Shown piece by piece: positions 1 to 9,081 of a stretch of DNA of 64,000 bases. The stretch's first letter is position 1, and each line of letters opens with the position of its first letter. The notes beneath the pieces were generated by a model that was not told the DNA's origin, did no database searches, and saw nothing but the letters and a program-made list of their open reading frames with translations. This stretch comes from Actinoallomurus liliacearum (lineage in GTDB: Bacteria; Actinomycetota; Actinomycetes; Streptosporangiales; Streptosporangiaceae), in the NCBI RefSeq assembly GCF_039542035.1, contig NZ_BAABHJ010000041.1, positions 1 through 64,000 of the forward strand. Direction: 5' to 3'. The position numbers were made by a program, and so were the translations under genes.

Positions 1-2
1 CG

Positions 3-596
3 GCCAACGGCGGGCACTGGAGCAACCCGGTCACGATGAGCTCCCTGGACACCGCCAAGCTGCTCACCCTCATCAACGGCGCGCCGGGCACGGTGTGGAC
101 CGCGCCGAACGGCAAGGCCGTCACCAGCGACGTGCTCAGCCCCTCATCCCGCGCGTTCTTCAAGAAGGAACTCGCCGACCAGGGCATGAACGACGTGCTG
201 TCGACGGTCAACTGGTGCGGCGCGGACTACCCGGCCCCCGGCATCCCCCAGCTCGTCCCGTCCCGGTGGATCGCCGCCGACGGCAGCGTCACCGTCGACG
301 GGGACGCCTACCAGCACGACGTGCGGCCCTGCAACGCCAACGCCGAGGTCACGTTCGCCCACAAGACGGGCCTGGTCAACAACTCCGGCAGCGACGCGGG
401 CATCGTACGGTCCCTGCCCGGCAAGGACGGCCGCAACTACATCATCGCGGTCTTCTCCAACCTGGGGAACCAGTACGTCGACCCGAACCGCCCGCCGACC
501 GCGCCGGGCGCGCACCCGGTGGCCTACAGCGAGAAGTACGCCCAGCTCGGCCTGATCATCGACAAGTACGAGGCCGCGAAGCACGGCAGCCGCTAG
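3..596 (+). CDS. Serine hydrolase (class A beta-lactamase / DD-peptidase-like), C-terminal part
   Basis: The reading frame is open from the left edge, so the 5' end lies outside the window. About 197 residues are visible. The segment FAHKTGLVNNSGSDAGIV contains a Lys-Thr-Gly triad followed by a short strand, which is the third conserved motif of class A beta-lactamases and related DD-peptidases or PBP-like hydrolases. The SxxK and SxN motifs would lie upstream and cannot be seen. The tail carries proline-rich sequence and ends in a helix, as in secreted actinomycete members of this family. The likely role is hydrolysis of beta-lactams or of D-Ala-D-Ala bonds outside the membrane. An internal ATG at 36 is in frame but is probably not the true start, because coding sequence continues upstream of it. 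Confidence 0.7.
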   Translation, partial: ANGGHWSNPVTMSSLDTAKLLTLINGAPGTVWTAPNGKAVTSDVLSPSSRAFFKKELADQGMNDVLSTVNWCGADYPAPGIPQLVPSRWIAADGSVTVDGDAYQHDVRPCNANAEVTFAHKTGLVNNSGSDAGIVRSLPGKDGRNYIIAVFSNLGNQYVDPNRPPTAPGAHPVAYSEKYAQLGLIIDKYEAAKHGSR

Positions 597-723
597 GCGG
601 CTCGCCGTCGCCGCCGAGGGTTCTTCGTCACCGGCGCCACGGAGACCCTCGGCGGCCGCCGCTCGGTTTGGCCGCCCGGCACCCGGGTCGCGAGGACGTC
701 CGGGTGCCGGGCGGAGTCGTTCG

Positions 724-1287
724 TCAGCGCCGCCTGCGGCCGCGACGCCACAGCCACAGCCCGGCCGCCGCGCAGACCCCGGCCGCCGCGTAGAGCGCGC
801 CGGGCCGCCGGCCCGCGGCCTGCGTCGCCTGCCGGCCGGTGCGCGCGACCGTCCGCCGCGCGGGCTCGGGCACGGCCTGCCCCACCTTGGCCACCGGCCC
901 GGCCACCTGCTCCCGCACCTGCGGCGCCTTCTCCCGTACGGTCTGCGTCAGCGTTCCGAGGGTCCCGGTCGCCTGCTCCCGCAGTTGCGGGGCCTTCTCC
1001 CGTACGGTCTGGGTCAGCGTTCCGAGGGTCCCGGTCGCCTGCTCGCGTAGCTGCGGGGCCTTCTCCCGTACGGTCTGGGTCAGGGTCCCGAGGGTCCCGG
1101 TCGCCTGCTCGCGCAACTGGGCGGCCTTGCCACGGACCCGCGCGGGCACGTCGGCCTTCGCCGCCAGCGCCTCCACGGTCTCGCCCAGTTCCTCTCTCGT
1201 CTGCTCGATGTCGGCCTTCAGCTCCTGCCGGTCATCCGGCCGGCCCTTCTTGTCTTCGGCGCCGCCCGCCGTCGGGGAGTCGCTCAT
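724..1287 (-). CDS. DUF3618 family membrane protein with 22-residue tandem repeats
   Basis: This is a 187-residue protein. The N-terminal half has the DUF3618 signature: charged sequence with ELKADIEQTREELGETVEAL followed by an amphipathic helix. The middle consists of three almost identical copies of a 22-residue unit (QLREQATGTLGTLTQTVREK plus AP) and related flanking units, which should form one long amphipathic helix. The C-terminus has one short membrane segment (about residues 163-180) and a run of arginines on the cytoplasmic side. DUF3618 proteins have no known activity and usually sit beside a phage-holin-like membrane protein. That is the case here: the start codon overlaps the stop of the upstream gene by 4 bases, which implies translational coupling. 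Confidence 0.8.
   Translation of the reverse strand: MSDSPTAGGAEDKKGRPDDRQELKADIEQTREELGETVEALAAKADVPARVRGKAAQLREQATGTLGTLTQTVREKAPQLREQATGTLGTLTQTVREKAPQLREQATGTLGTLTQTVREKAPQVREQVAGPVAKVGQAVPEPARRTVARTGRQATQAAGRRPGALYAAAGVCAAAGLWLWRRGRRRR
903..1098 (-). repeat. 66-bp tandem repeat inside the DUF3618 gene
   Basis: Three consecutive 66-bp units, beginning near 901, 967 and 1033, are nearly identical at the nucleotide level. Each encodes 22 residues, so the copy number can change without breaking the frame. A partial fourth unit follows to about 1125. Confidence 0.8.
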
Positions 1288-1733
1288 CGGGAATGCCCTT
1301 CCTTGAGATGGTCCTTGATCTCGTGCACATCGGTCTTCACGGATTCGGTGGCCTGCTCGGGCAGGGGCGGCGTCGCCCGGCGCAGCCGCGACCGGCCCGC
1401 GGCGGCCAGCAGGCCGGCGATCGCCAGCAGCACCACGCCGACGATCAGGGCCGCCGCCCAGACCGGCAACGCGACCGCGAGGCCCGCGACCGCCGCGCCG
1501 ATCAGCGTGGCGCCGCCGTAGAAGGCGACGGTCCCGGCCCCGCCGAACAGCCCGGCGCCGCGCCCCGCCTCCTTGCCCTTGTCGGCCAGCTCGGCCTTTG
1601 CCAGCGAGAGCTCCTGACGGATCAGCTCACTGATCTGCCGCGTCGCCCGGCTGACGAGGTCTCCGGTCGAATCGTCGTGCTCCGAGGGGGAGCCGGCCGG
1701 GGTCGTCGTGGAAGTACGGACGTCACTCGCCAT
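1284..1733 (-). CDS. Phage holin family (Phage_holin_3_6 / DUF1469) membrane protein
   Basis: This is a 149-residue protein. A basic, amphipathic segment (about residues 25-58, LVSRATRQISELIRQELSLA) precedes two closely spaced membrane helices (about 66-90 and 93-115). This is the usual layout of actinobacterial Phage_holin_3_6 proteins. Despite the name, these are chromosomal membrane proteins found beside DUF3618 genes and are not lysis holins. The gene is first in a two-gene operon. Its stop overlaps the ATG of the DUF3618 gene in an ATGA arrangement. The function is unknown; a role in envelope stress or membrane shape is only an inference from gene pairing. Confidence 0.8.
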   Translation of the reverse strand: MASDVRTSTTTPAGSPSEHDDSTGDLVSRATRQISELIRQELSLAKAELADKGKEAGRGAGLFGGAGTVAFYGGATLIGAAVAGLAVALPVWAAALIVGVVLLAIAGLLAAAGRSRLRRATPPLPEQATESVKTDVHEIKDHLKEGHSR

Positions 1734-1871
1734 GCCTGCACCTTCTCCGCCGTTGACCGCTCTTCGTTCGGGGTAGGTGCGGCGGAATACCCGGAGAGCA
1801 GCCGACCTAACACGAAGCGGAGTCTAAATACGGACTCGACCGGCGTTCGTGCTGAATCGCACCGGCTCTGA

Positions 1872-1887
1872 CGACCCGATCGGGTCG
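1872..1887 (-). terminator. Palindromic hairpin just after the CHAT operon
   Basis: The sequence CGACCCGATCGGGTCG is a perfect 16-bp palindrome. It lies 4 bases past the stop of the leftward gene ending at 1892 and is bracketed by outer TGACG/CGTCA arms. A GC-rich hairpin without a clear U-tract is common for actinomycete terminators. Confidence 0.5.
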
Positions 1888-1891
1888 GGCG

Positions 1892-2353
1892 TCAGCGTTT
1901 GAGATATACCCCGAAGAGCTGACTGAGCAGCTTGCCGACGGAGGAGTCGCCGAGCCGCTTGGTGTGCAGCTTGAACGTCCAGCCCTTCTCGGGATCGCGT
2001 TCGAGGCGGATATCGGTCCGGAACGCCAGCAGCACCAGCGCGCCCACGCCGAGCGTGGCGGGGTCGAAGCGCTCCCGCGCCCCGGGCTGGATGTCGATGG
2101 CCCGCTCGACGAGGTCGCGGGTCGCGGCGTCGCCCTCGGCGAGGTGCGCCAGCGCCGTACGGGCGAGCGCCCCCGGAGTGGCGTCCGGATCCGGCTCGGC
2201 CAGCCCACGGGCGTCCGCCACGGCCTCGGCGACGTGCTGCTCCGTCCCCCGCAGCGAGGCGGCGTCCACCGGGACGCCCTGCCGCTCCAGCACGAGACGC
2301 AACACCCCGATGGCGTCGTCGTCGGCCAGCGCGGCGATCCGGTCGTTGCTCAT
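1892..2353 (-). CDS. Small uncharacterised protein coupled to the CHAT protein
   Basis: This 153-residue protein is mostly helical and acidic, with no signal peptide or obvious membrane segment. I do not recognise a named domain. The middle (GVGALVLLAFRTDIRLERD) and the end (GDSSVGKLLSQLFGVYLKR) look like a compact alpha/beta domain. Its ATG overlaps the stop of the upstream CHAT-NTPase gene by 4 bases, so the two are very likely co-translated. It may be an effector, adaptor or target of the CHAT protease, by analogy with bacterial caspase-like operons in which a short downstream gene is cleaved or recruited. That role is inference. A palindromic hairpin follows directly after the stop. Confidence 0.7.
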   Translation of the reverse strand: MSNDRIAALADDDAIGVLRLVLERQGVPVDAASLRGTEQHVAEAVADARGLAEPDPDATPGALARTALAHLAEGDAATRDLVERAIDIQPGARERFDPATLGVGALVLLAFRTDIRLERDPEKGWTFKLHTKRLGDSSVGKLLSQLFGVYLKR

Positions 2354-4730
2354 TCGTCCTCCGGTAGGTCGACGCCGAGATGGTGCAGCACAGTGACCAC
2401 CACGGCACGGTCGACCGGGTCCCAGAGGTACGCCGCCACCGAGGGATCGCGTGCACCCGAGAGTATGCGTCCGACCGCGTCCGCCAAGGGGAACCGGTCA
2501 TCGTCCCGAGCGAGCGGCCGGGACAGCGCCTCCTCGCCGGACGGCCCAGGTCCGCCCACAGGAGATCCCAGGTCGACTCGAGCACCGGGTCGATCCGGTC
2601 GTCCTCCTCCAGGCAGCACAGGAAGAAGAAGGCGTCGCGTTCGGCCGGTGCTAACCCGCCGATCAGGCTCCGCGTCCACGCGCCGAGGGCGTGCAGATAG
2701 TCGTCACCGGTGGCATCGGCCGCGCCCGTGGTGAAGAACCGCTCGGGCAGTACGGAGGTCTCCCGCCAGGCGTCTCCGGCCGTGGTCACCAGGTCTCGCA
2801 GCCGATTCGGGTCGGAGGCCTGGCCTTCGGCCAGTTCCAGCAGCTTCGGGTGGCCCTGCGCGGCCTCGACGACCCGCGCGGCCAGCCGCCGGGCCGCGTC
2901 CGCCTCGATGCCCTCGACCGTACCTTCGAGCAGCCGGTTCAGCGCGGGAAGTTCCCGCGCGAGCAGCAGCGCCTCGTCCAACGGGAGAGCGTCGATCGGC
3001 TCGACGCCGATGCGGCGGTCGAGGCCCTCGGGGAGCCGCCGACTCGTCAGCACGAGCCGGCTCAGCCCTGAGTGGTCCGTCAGCGCCGCGACGACGGCGC
3101 GCCAACGCGGGTCGCGCCACTCGCCGGACCCGGTGAGCAGGGACTCGACGTTGTCGGCCACGATGAGCAGCCGTCGTCGCTCCGCCAGCTCGGTCAGGCG
3201 AGGCAGGAACGGATCCAGCCGGTCCGCGTCGTCGACCAGGTGCGCGAACTTCAGTTCCGGCAGGGCCGACTCGAGCTGGATCGCGAACCGGGTGAGCGCG
3301 TCGGTGATGTCGCGCCCCTCATCGGGCGCCTTGAACCAGACCAGTCGCTCGAACACGTCCTCGTGGGTGTAGGCGAGTTCGAGTGCGCAGGCGGTCTTGC
3401 CCGCTCCGGGCATGCCGTGCAGCAGCACGCCGGACGAACCGCTGCGCGGGGCGAGTGCGCTGCTCGATCGCGCCATCACCCCGACGCGCCCGACGAAGCG
3501 CTCCGGCTGGGCCGGGAAGCCGGCGAGCTTCAGCCGCCAGGGGGCGTAGGACTCCGATTCGGTACGGCGAGGGGCGGCCAGCCGCAGGTCGACGGCGTGC
3601 GCGCCGAACAGGGCGGGGGTCGCGACGGACAGCGGAGGGCACGCGGGCGTCGGGGGATCGCGGACCACCTGCCGCAGCGCCGTACCGAGCGCGCGCGGCA
3701 GCGGCTGTGCCTTCTCGGCGAGCAACCCGTAGAGCTTCTCCGCGAGGTCGATGGCGAAGTCGTCGATGATCGGATAGCGCATCGCGAGAACGGCGCAGTC
3801 CAGCCGGTCCGCCAGTTCGGTGGCCAGCGCGGCCGTCGGGCGGTCCGGAGCGGCCGTTCCTGTCGAGCGTTCGTCGGCGAGGGCGGGAGGCGGGGTCAGC
3901 TTCAGCAGGCGGAGCTGTTCGGCGGCGGTGAGGGCGGCCGACCAGCAGGACGACAGGCTGACCAGCGACAGCCGCTCGCGCGCCAGGTCCAGCAGGTCGG
4001 TCAGGTCGGCGGCGTCGATCGGGTCGGCGGACCCGTCGGCGTGCTCCAGCAGCAGTTCGCCCGGCTCTCCGTGGCCGGAGATGTGGACGATGTCCCAGCC
4101 CTCGTCCTCTTCCAGGATCTCGCGCAGCCGCTCGCGCGTCGCCCCGTACTGCAGGACGCGGACGTCGACGGCCCGGCCGTGCACGGCGGCGATCTCCTGG
4201 AACAGCCGGGACAGCGCCTGGCGTTCGCGGCGCAGGTTCAGCGGGCGGTGCCCGGTCGGCAGGCTGAACAGGCCCAGCACCCGCAGCCGGTCCCGTACGC
4301 CCTTCGTGGGACTCGTCCGCTCGGTTCCGACCTGGGTGACGAGGGTGACGTTGCGCAGGGCGAGGGGGCGGCCGTCGACGTGGGCGAGCTCGAACGGCCG
4401 GAACGCCAGCGTTCGGGCTTCGGCGGGCACGACGATCCGTACCGTCGCCGGGCGCTCCCGGACCATCGCCGCGCCGAGCGGGCCGAACACCTGCTCGCCC
4501 AGCCACGCGCCCACCTCGGCGACGATCCGCGTCTCCTGCTCCATCCGCCGGTCCGGCGCGGTGTGCCAGAGCAGGTAGGCGCGCAGGTCGGTGAACGCCT
4601 CGTATTGCCAGTCCGTCTCGTCGAGCCGTACCTCGTGGTCGCCGAGGAACCGGCCACCCGGACCGGTGAGCACCCACCGCCACCGCGCCGGGCCGTCATA
4701 GTCCGTGACCTCGCACCGGAGTTCCGCCAC
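2350..4730 (-). CDS. CHAT-domain protease fused to P-loop NTPase, frameshifted, TPR region lost
   Basis: The N-terminal about 730 residues are intact and closely parallel the protein encoded at 4888-9081. A CHAT caspase-like domain has His in the HISGHG motif (about residue 220) and Cys in LSSCWS (about 262). A P-loop NTPase module follows, with Walker A GMPGAGKT (about 439-446) and Walker B LLIVADN (about 521-527). After the segment CCLEEDDRIDPVLE the frame must change by -1 near 2540-2560 to reach the conserved C-terminus (DPVDRAVVVTVLHHLG), which ends at 2350. Without a shift, translation runs on to 1824 in low-quality sequence. Compared with the paralogue, some 600 residues of TPR-like sequence are missing at the same place, which fits an out-of-frame internal deletion or a sequencing error. 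GTG at 4730 has GGAGG 5 bases upstream, and its N-terminus aligns with the paralogue. Confidence 0.75.
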
Positions 4731-4740
4731 GACCACCTCC

Positions 4741-4887
4741 GCCGATCACCTGGTCCGAGCGTACGTGCGGTGGCGGCGGGATCGCCGTTGAAATCTGGGT
4801 GTTCGGGAGTTGAGATCGGATAGCGACCTGTTCCTCCGCGATCTAGCCTGGCCGAGGCGACGGCCGAGCGCCTATGAAGGAGGGCCC
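4741..4887. promoter_or_regulatory. Divergent promoter region between two CHAT genes
   Basis: A 147-bp intergenic region separates the two paralogous, divergently oriented genes. The rightward gene has a strong ribosome site, AAGGAGG at 4877-4883, 4 bases before ATG. I could not assign -35/-10 boxes with confidence. Confidence 0.4.
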
Positions 4888-7800
4888 ATGACGGCGGCCA
4901 TCATGCTTCGGGCCGTCGACTTCGACGGGCCGGAGCGCTGGCGGTGGGAGCTGAGCGACGCGGACGGCGCGCTCATCGCCGCGCATGACGTACGGCTCGA
5001 CGGGGCGGACTGGCGGTACGAGGCGTTCGGCGACCTGTACGGGTACCTCCAGTGGCGCGCGGCTCCCGACCGGCGGCTCGCCGCCGAGACGGAGATCGTC
5101 GAGGAGGTCGGCCGATGGGCCGGCGAGCAGGTGTTCGGGCCGGTCGGCGCGGCGCTGGCCGACCGCGCGCCGCTGACCGTGCTCGTGGACGTCCCGGACG
5201 CGGCGCACCTGGTGGCGTACCGGCCGCTGGAGCTCGCCCACGTTCGGGGGACGCCGCTGGTGTCGCACGGCGTGAGCCTCGTCCTGCGCGTCGGGACCGA
5301 ACCGCCGCGCGCCGCCCGACCGGTCGAGGAACGGCTGCGGGTCCTCGGGCTGTTCAGCCTGCCGGTGGGCAGCTCGGCGCTGAACCTGCGCAAGGAACGC
5401 CACGAGCTGACCGCGTTGCTGCGACGGATCGCCGCCGTGGGCGGTCGCGCGGTCGAGCTGCGGGCGCTGCAGTACGGCGTGACGCCCGACCGGCTGCGGG
5501 AGGTCGTCGAGGACGGCGATGGCTGGGACGTGCTGCACCTGTCCGGCCACGGGGACCGGGGCGGGTTCCTCCTGGAGAACCCCGACGGGACGCCGCTCCC
5601 CGTGCCGGCGGAGCAGCTCGCCGACTGGCTGCGGCCGCTCGGCGAACGCCTCAAGCTGGCGGTGCTGTCGTCCTGTTCGTCGGCGGCGCTGACCGCCGCC
5701 GAGCATCTGCGCGTGCTCGGCCTGGAGCCGTCCGTCCGCGCGAACCCGCCGGCCGACGTCGACGAGCCCATGCGGGAGACGCCGCCGCCGACGCTGGCGG
5801 CCGCGCTGACCGGGCGGCTCGGCTGCGCCGTTGTGGCGATGCGCTATCCGGTGGCGGACGAGTTCGCCATCGCGCTCGGGAACGGCCTGTACGAGCGGCT
5901 GATCAGGCACGGACAGCCGCTCGCCACCGCTTTAACGCGGGCCGTGCGCGAGGCCGTGGCCGTGCCGCCGACGCCGGACCGCCCGCCGCTGTCGGTGGCC
6001 ACGCCCGCCCTGTTCGGGTCATCGGCCCGCGACCTGCGGCTGTCCGCTCCGCGGGAGCGGCCGCCCGCGTTCGCCGAGGAGGTGAAGCTGCGCGACCTGC
6101 CGCCGCAACCGGATCGCTTCGTCGGGCGGGTCGGCGTGATGGCCACCGCCAGCGAGGTGCTGGCACCGGAGAGCCGCCGGTCCGGGCTGGTGCTGCACGG
6201 CATGGCCGGGGCGGGCAAGACCTCCTGCGCCGCCGAACTCGCCTACACCCACGCCGACACCTTCCCGGCCGTCGTCTGGTACGAGGCGCCGGAGGAGAGC
6301 CAGGACATCACCGGCGCGCTCTCCGGTCTCGCCCTCCGGCTGGAGGGACACATCGAGGGGCTGCGGCTGGTGCACCTGCTGGACGACGACGCCGCGTTGC
6401 GGGCCGAGCTGCCCAAGCTCACCGAGTACCTCGAACGCAAGCGGGTGCTCGTCGTCGTCGACAACGCCGAGACGCTGCTCACCGCGGCAGGGGAGTGGCG
6501 GGACCCGCGGTGGTCCTCGATGGTCGACGCGCTGACCGCGCATCAGGGCTACTCCAGGCTGGTCGTCACCAGCAGGGTCCGGCTGGTCGGCCTGCGGCCC
6601 GGGGTGGACGTTCAGCCGATCCACGCGCTGTCCCGTGACGAGGCCGTCCTTCTCACACGCGAACTGCCGAACCTGCGCGCCCTCATGGACGGCACCGCGC
6701 GGGTCGACGTGGACGCGGGCCGCCGACTGGTGGTCCGGGTGCTGGCCGCCGCGCAGGGCCACCCGAAGCTCCTGGAACTCGCCGACGCCCAGGCCGCCGA
6801 CCGTACGCTGCTGAGCGGGCTGACCGCCGCGGCCGCCGGGGTCTGGGACGGCGCGGACCGGTCGCCGGACGACTTCCTCCGCACCGGGGAGCCTGGTACG
6901 GCGGCGGAGGACTACCTGGCGGTCCTCCGCATCTGGACGGAGCGGATCGTCGGCCGGCTGTCGGCGTCCGTACGCGACCTGTTCGCCTTCCTCTGCTGCC
7001 TGGAGCCGGCCGACCGCCACGTCGGGGTCGCGATCCGCACCTGGCCGGCGCTGCGGGAGCGCCTGCGCCGTTCGGTGCGGGCGTCGGACGTGACCGCCGG
7101 GACGGCGGTGCTGCGCGCGCAGGGGCTACTGGAGGTGCATCAGGGCGGGGCGTACGAGATCCATCCTGGCGTCGCCGGCGCGGGCCGGGCGATGGCCGGA
7201 CCGGAGTTCCGGGAGGCCGTGGACGCCGAACTGGGCGCCTTCTGGAGCGAGCAGATGGAGGCCGCGGGCGCTCCGGGCCCGCACCAGGGATCCGAGGAGA
7301 TGGTGGCCGGGATGGGGCTCAGCGCCGTTCCCTACCTGCTGCGGCTCGGGCGGTCCGAGCAGGCCGGCCGGGCACTGGGCATCGCGGTGACCCGGAACCC
7401 CACCCGCGAGACCGCCTTCCAGGCACTGCCCACGCTGCGGCGGCTGCTGGAGGAGGCGATGGGCACGGAGGAGGAGACCGAGGCGCACGGTCGGCTGGCG
7501 CGCGCCCTGAAGCACGTCGACCCGGCGGCGGCGGAACGGCACGTCCGCGCGGCCCGGGAGGCCGCGCTGCGGCAGGGCAACCACTGGAACATCGCGGCGG
7601 CCGCCGTCGAGCTGGTCGACGTGTGCCTCCACAATGGCGACGCCAACGAGGCGCTGCGGTTCGCCGAGGAGGCCATCGACCATTCCCGACGGGCGGGAGC
7701 GGGTCCCTGGACCGTGCTCATCGGCGAGCTCGCCCGGGTCAAGGCGCTGCTGCTCCTGGGGCGGATGGCCGAGGGCCTCGCGGAGATCGACCGGCTCTGG

Positions 7801-9081
7801 AGGCGCGTCGACGAGATCCCGGCCGATGGCGGGCCCGTCGAGGCGGTACGGCCGCGGCAGGTCGTCGAGGAACTCCTCGGGATCGGTGTCGCCGCGGCGA
7901 CCCAACTCGGTCAGTCGGAGCAGGCCCTGAGGATGCACGAGGACCGGATCGCCGCCATGCGCGGCCGGGACGCCGACGCGGACGAGATCCTGTGGGTGGA
8001 GGTGAGCATCTGCGGGCTGCTGATGGAGCTCGACCGCGTCGAAGAGGCGCGTGCGATCCTCGAGCGCAGCCGTGCGGCGTTCGCCCGATCAGGCGACCTC
8101 AGGCGGCTCGGTGCCATCCTCGGTCACCTGGCCGACGCCGAGGCGGCCCGCGGTCATCCGGAGGTCGCGGTCGGCCTCCGCCGTGACGCGCTGCGGTACG
8201 CCTACGCGCAGGGCCTCGCCAGCGCACCCCTGCACGACCACTACCGCCTGGCCGAACAACTCGAGCAGACGGGCGAGACGGCGGGGGCGGTGGCGCACTT
8301 CCTGGCGGCGGCGGCGATCGGCGCGGTGGCCGGCATGGAATGGGCGATGAGCGGCGGCGCGCGGCGGGCCGGTCGCCTGATTCGCGGCTCGGCCGACGCG
8401 GACATCGCGCCGGGCGACCTGGCGGACCTGTGCCGACGGGTCGGTACGGTGCCCGGGGTGGCGCTGGACGCGCTCCTCGAACGCCTGGTGCCCGCACCGG
8501 AGCGGCGGGAGAGCCTGTGGGCCGGGATCGTGGCCGCGGCTCAGGGGCCGGACCTCGTGGCCGACGGCGCGTTCGCGGCCGCGAACCTCGCCGCCTGGGA
8601 GGCGGCCATCGCCGGGATCCTCGCCGCCCGTACCGACCCGGAGGCCGCCTCGGCGATCGACGCCCACCTCGTGTCCTGTGCCGAGAACCTGTTCATCGCC
8701 CCGCTGGCCACCGCGTTGCGGAGGATCCGAGCCGGAGAACGCGATGAGCGGCTCCTCGAGGACCTCGAGCCCTGGGCCAGGGCGGTCGTCTCCCGCGCCT
8801 TGGACGCGCTCGCCGGACGCGTGGCCGTGCCGGTCGAGCTGTGGCACGCGATCCCGGCCGGTCCGCTGCTCGGCGACATCGTCCTGGCCCTGTGCGGCCA
8901 CTCGGAGGCCGACGCGCGGGCTCTCCGGCAACTCGACGACCTGACGCGACGGCGGTGGCGACCGGCCCTCGTCCGGGTGCTGCGCGAGATCTTCGATGGT
9001 GCGCGCGCTCCCGAGGCAGGGGCCGGCCTGGAGGATCCGCTGGACCGCGCGATCGTGGCGGTCGTTCTCGCGAACGTCTAG
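4888..9081 (+). CDS. CHAT-domain protease with NB-ARC-like NTPase and TPR-like repeats
   Basis: This 1397-residue protein resembles a bacterial NLR. Its N-terminal extension (1-140) is shared with the paralogue on the left. The CHAT caspase-like peptidase domain (about 145-385) has the catalytic pair His221 (HLSGHGD) and Cys263 (LSSCSS). The STAND/NB-ARC-like NTPase (about 400-700) has Walker A GMAGAGKT at 438-445 and Walker B VLVVVDN. A long alpha-helical C-terminal region (about 720-1397) carries repeated A/L-rich helix pairs that look like TPRs. It should be a cytoplasmic sensor whose NTPase module gates a cysteine protease. The trigger and substrate are unknown; a role in defence or regulated proteolysis is inferred from the family. 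ATG at 4888 follows AAGGAGG. The stop shares the bases CTAG with the convergent downstream gene. Confidence 0.85.
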   Translation: MTAAIMLRAVDFDGPERWRWELSDADGALIAAHDVRLDGADWRYEAFGDLYGYLQWRAAPDRRLAAETEIVEEVGRWAGEQVFGPVGAALADRAPLTVLVDVPDAAHLVAYRPLELAHVRGTPLVSHGVSLVLRVGTEPPRAARPVEERLRVLGLFSLPVGSSALNLRKERHELTALLRRIAAVGGRAVELRALQYGVTPDRLREVVEDGDGWDVLHLSGHGDRGGFLLENPDGTPLPVPAEQLADWLRPLGERLKLAVLSSCSSAALTAAEHLRVLGLEPSVRANPPADVDEPMRETPPPTLAAALTGRLGCAVVAMRYPVADEFAIALGNGLYERLIRHGQPLATALTRAVREAVAVPPTPDRPPLSVATPALFGSSARDLRLSAPRERPPAFAEEVKLRDLPPQPDRFVGRVGVMATASEVLAPESRRSGLVLHGMAGAGKTSCAAELAYTHADTFPAVVWYEAPEESQDITGALSGLALRLEGHIEGLRLVHLLDDDAALRAELPKLTEYLERKRVLVVVDNAETLLTAAGEWRDPRWSSMVDALTAHQGYSRLVVTSRVRLVGLRPGVDVQPIHALSRDEAVLLTRELPNLRALMDGTARVDVDAGRRLVVRVLAAAQGHPKLLELADAQAADRTLLSGLTAAAAGVWDGADRSPDDFLRTGEPGTAAEDYLAVLRIWTERIVGRLSASVRDLFAFLCCLEPADRHVGVAIRTWPALRERLRRSVRASDVTAGTAVLRAQGLLEVHQGGAYEIHPGVAGAGRAMAGPEFREAVDAELGAFWSEQMEAAGAPGPHQGSEEMVAGMGLSAVPYLLRLGRSEQAGRALGIAVTRNPTRETAFQALPTLRRLLEEAMGTEEETEAHGRLARALKHVDPAAAERHVRAAREAALRQGNHWNIAAAAVELVDVCLHNGDANEALRFAEEAIDHSRRAGAGPWTVLIGELARVKALLLLGRMAEGLAEIDRLWRRVDEIPADGGPVEAVRPRQVVEELLGIGVAAATQLGQSEQALRMHEDRIAAMRGRDADADEILWVEVSICGLLMELDRVEEARAILERSRAAFARSGDLRRLGAILGHLADAEAARGHPEVAVGLRRDALRYAYAQGLASAPLHDHYRLAEQLEQTGETAGAVAHFLAAAAIGAVAGMEWAMSGGARRAGRLIRGSADADIAPGDLADLCRRVGTVPGVALDALLERLVPAPERRESLWAGIVAAAQGPDLVADGAFAAANLAAWEAAIAGILAARTDPEAASAIDAHLVSCAENLFIAPLATALRRIRAGERDERLLEDLEPWARAVVSRALDALAGRVAVPVELWHAIPAGPLLGDIVLALCGHSEADARALRQLDDLTRRRWRPALVRVLREIFDGARAPEAGAGLEDPLDRAIVAVVLANV

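Noticed and set aside
1824..2349. Continuation of the left CHAT reading frame to 1824 (970 residues in total)
   Set aside because: The last 240 residues are Arg/Gly/Pro-rich nonsense that overlap a better gene, whereas another frame restores similarity to the paralogue's C-terminus.
4888..9081. Reading the CHAT protein as a start at 4810
   Set aside because: The extra 26 residues are not similar to the paralogue, and the strong AAGGAGG site belongs to the ATG at 4888.
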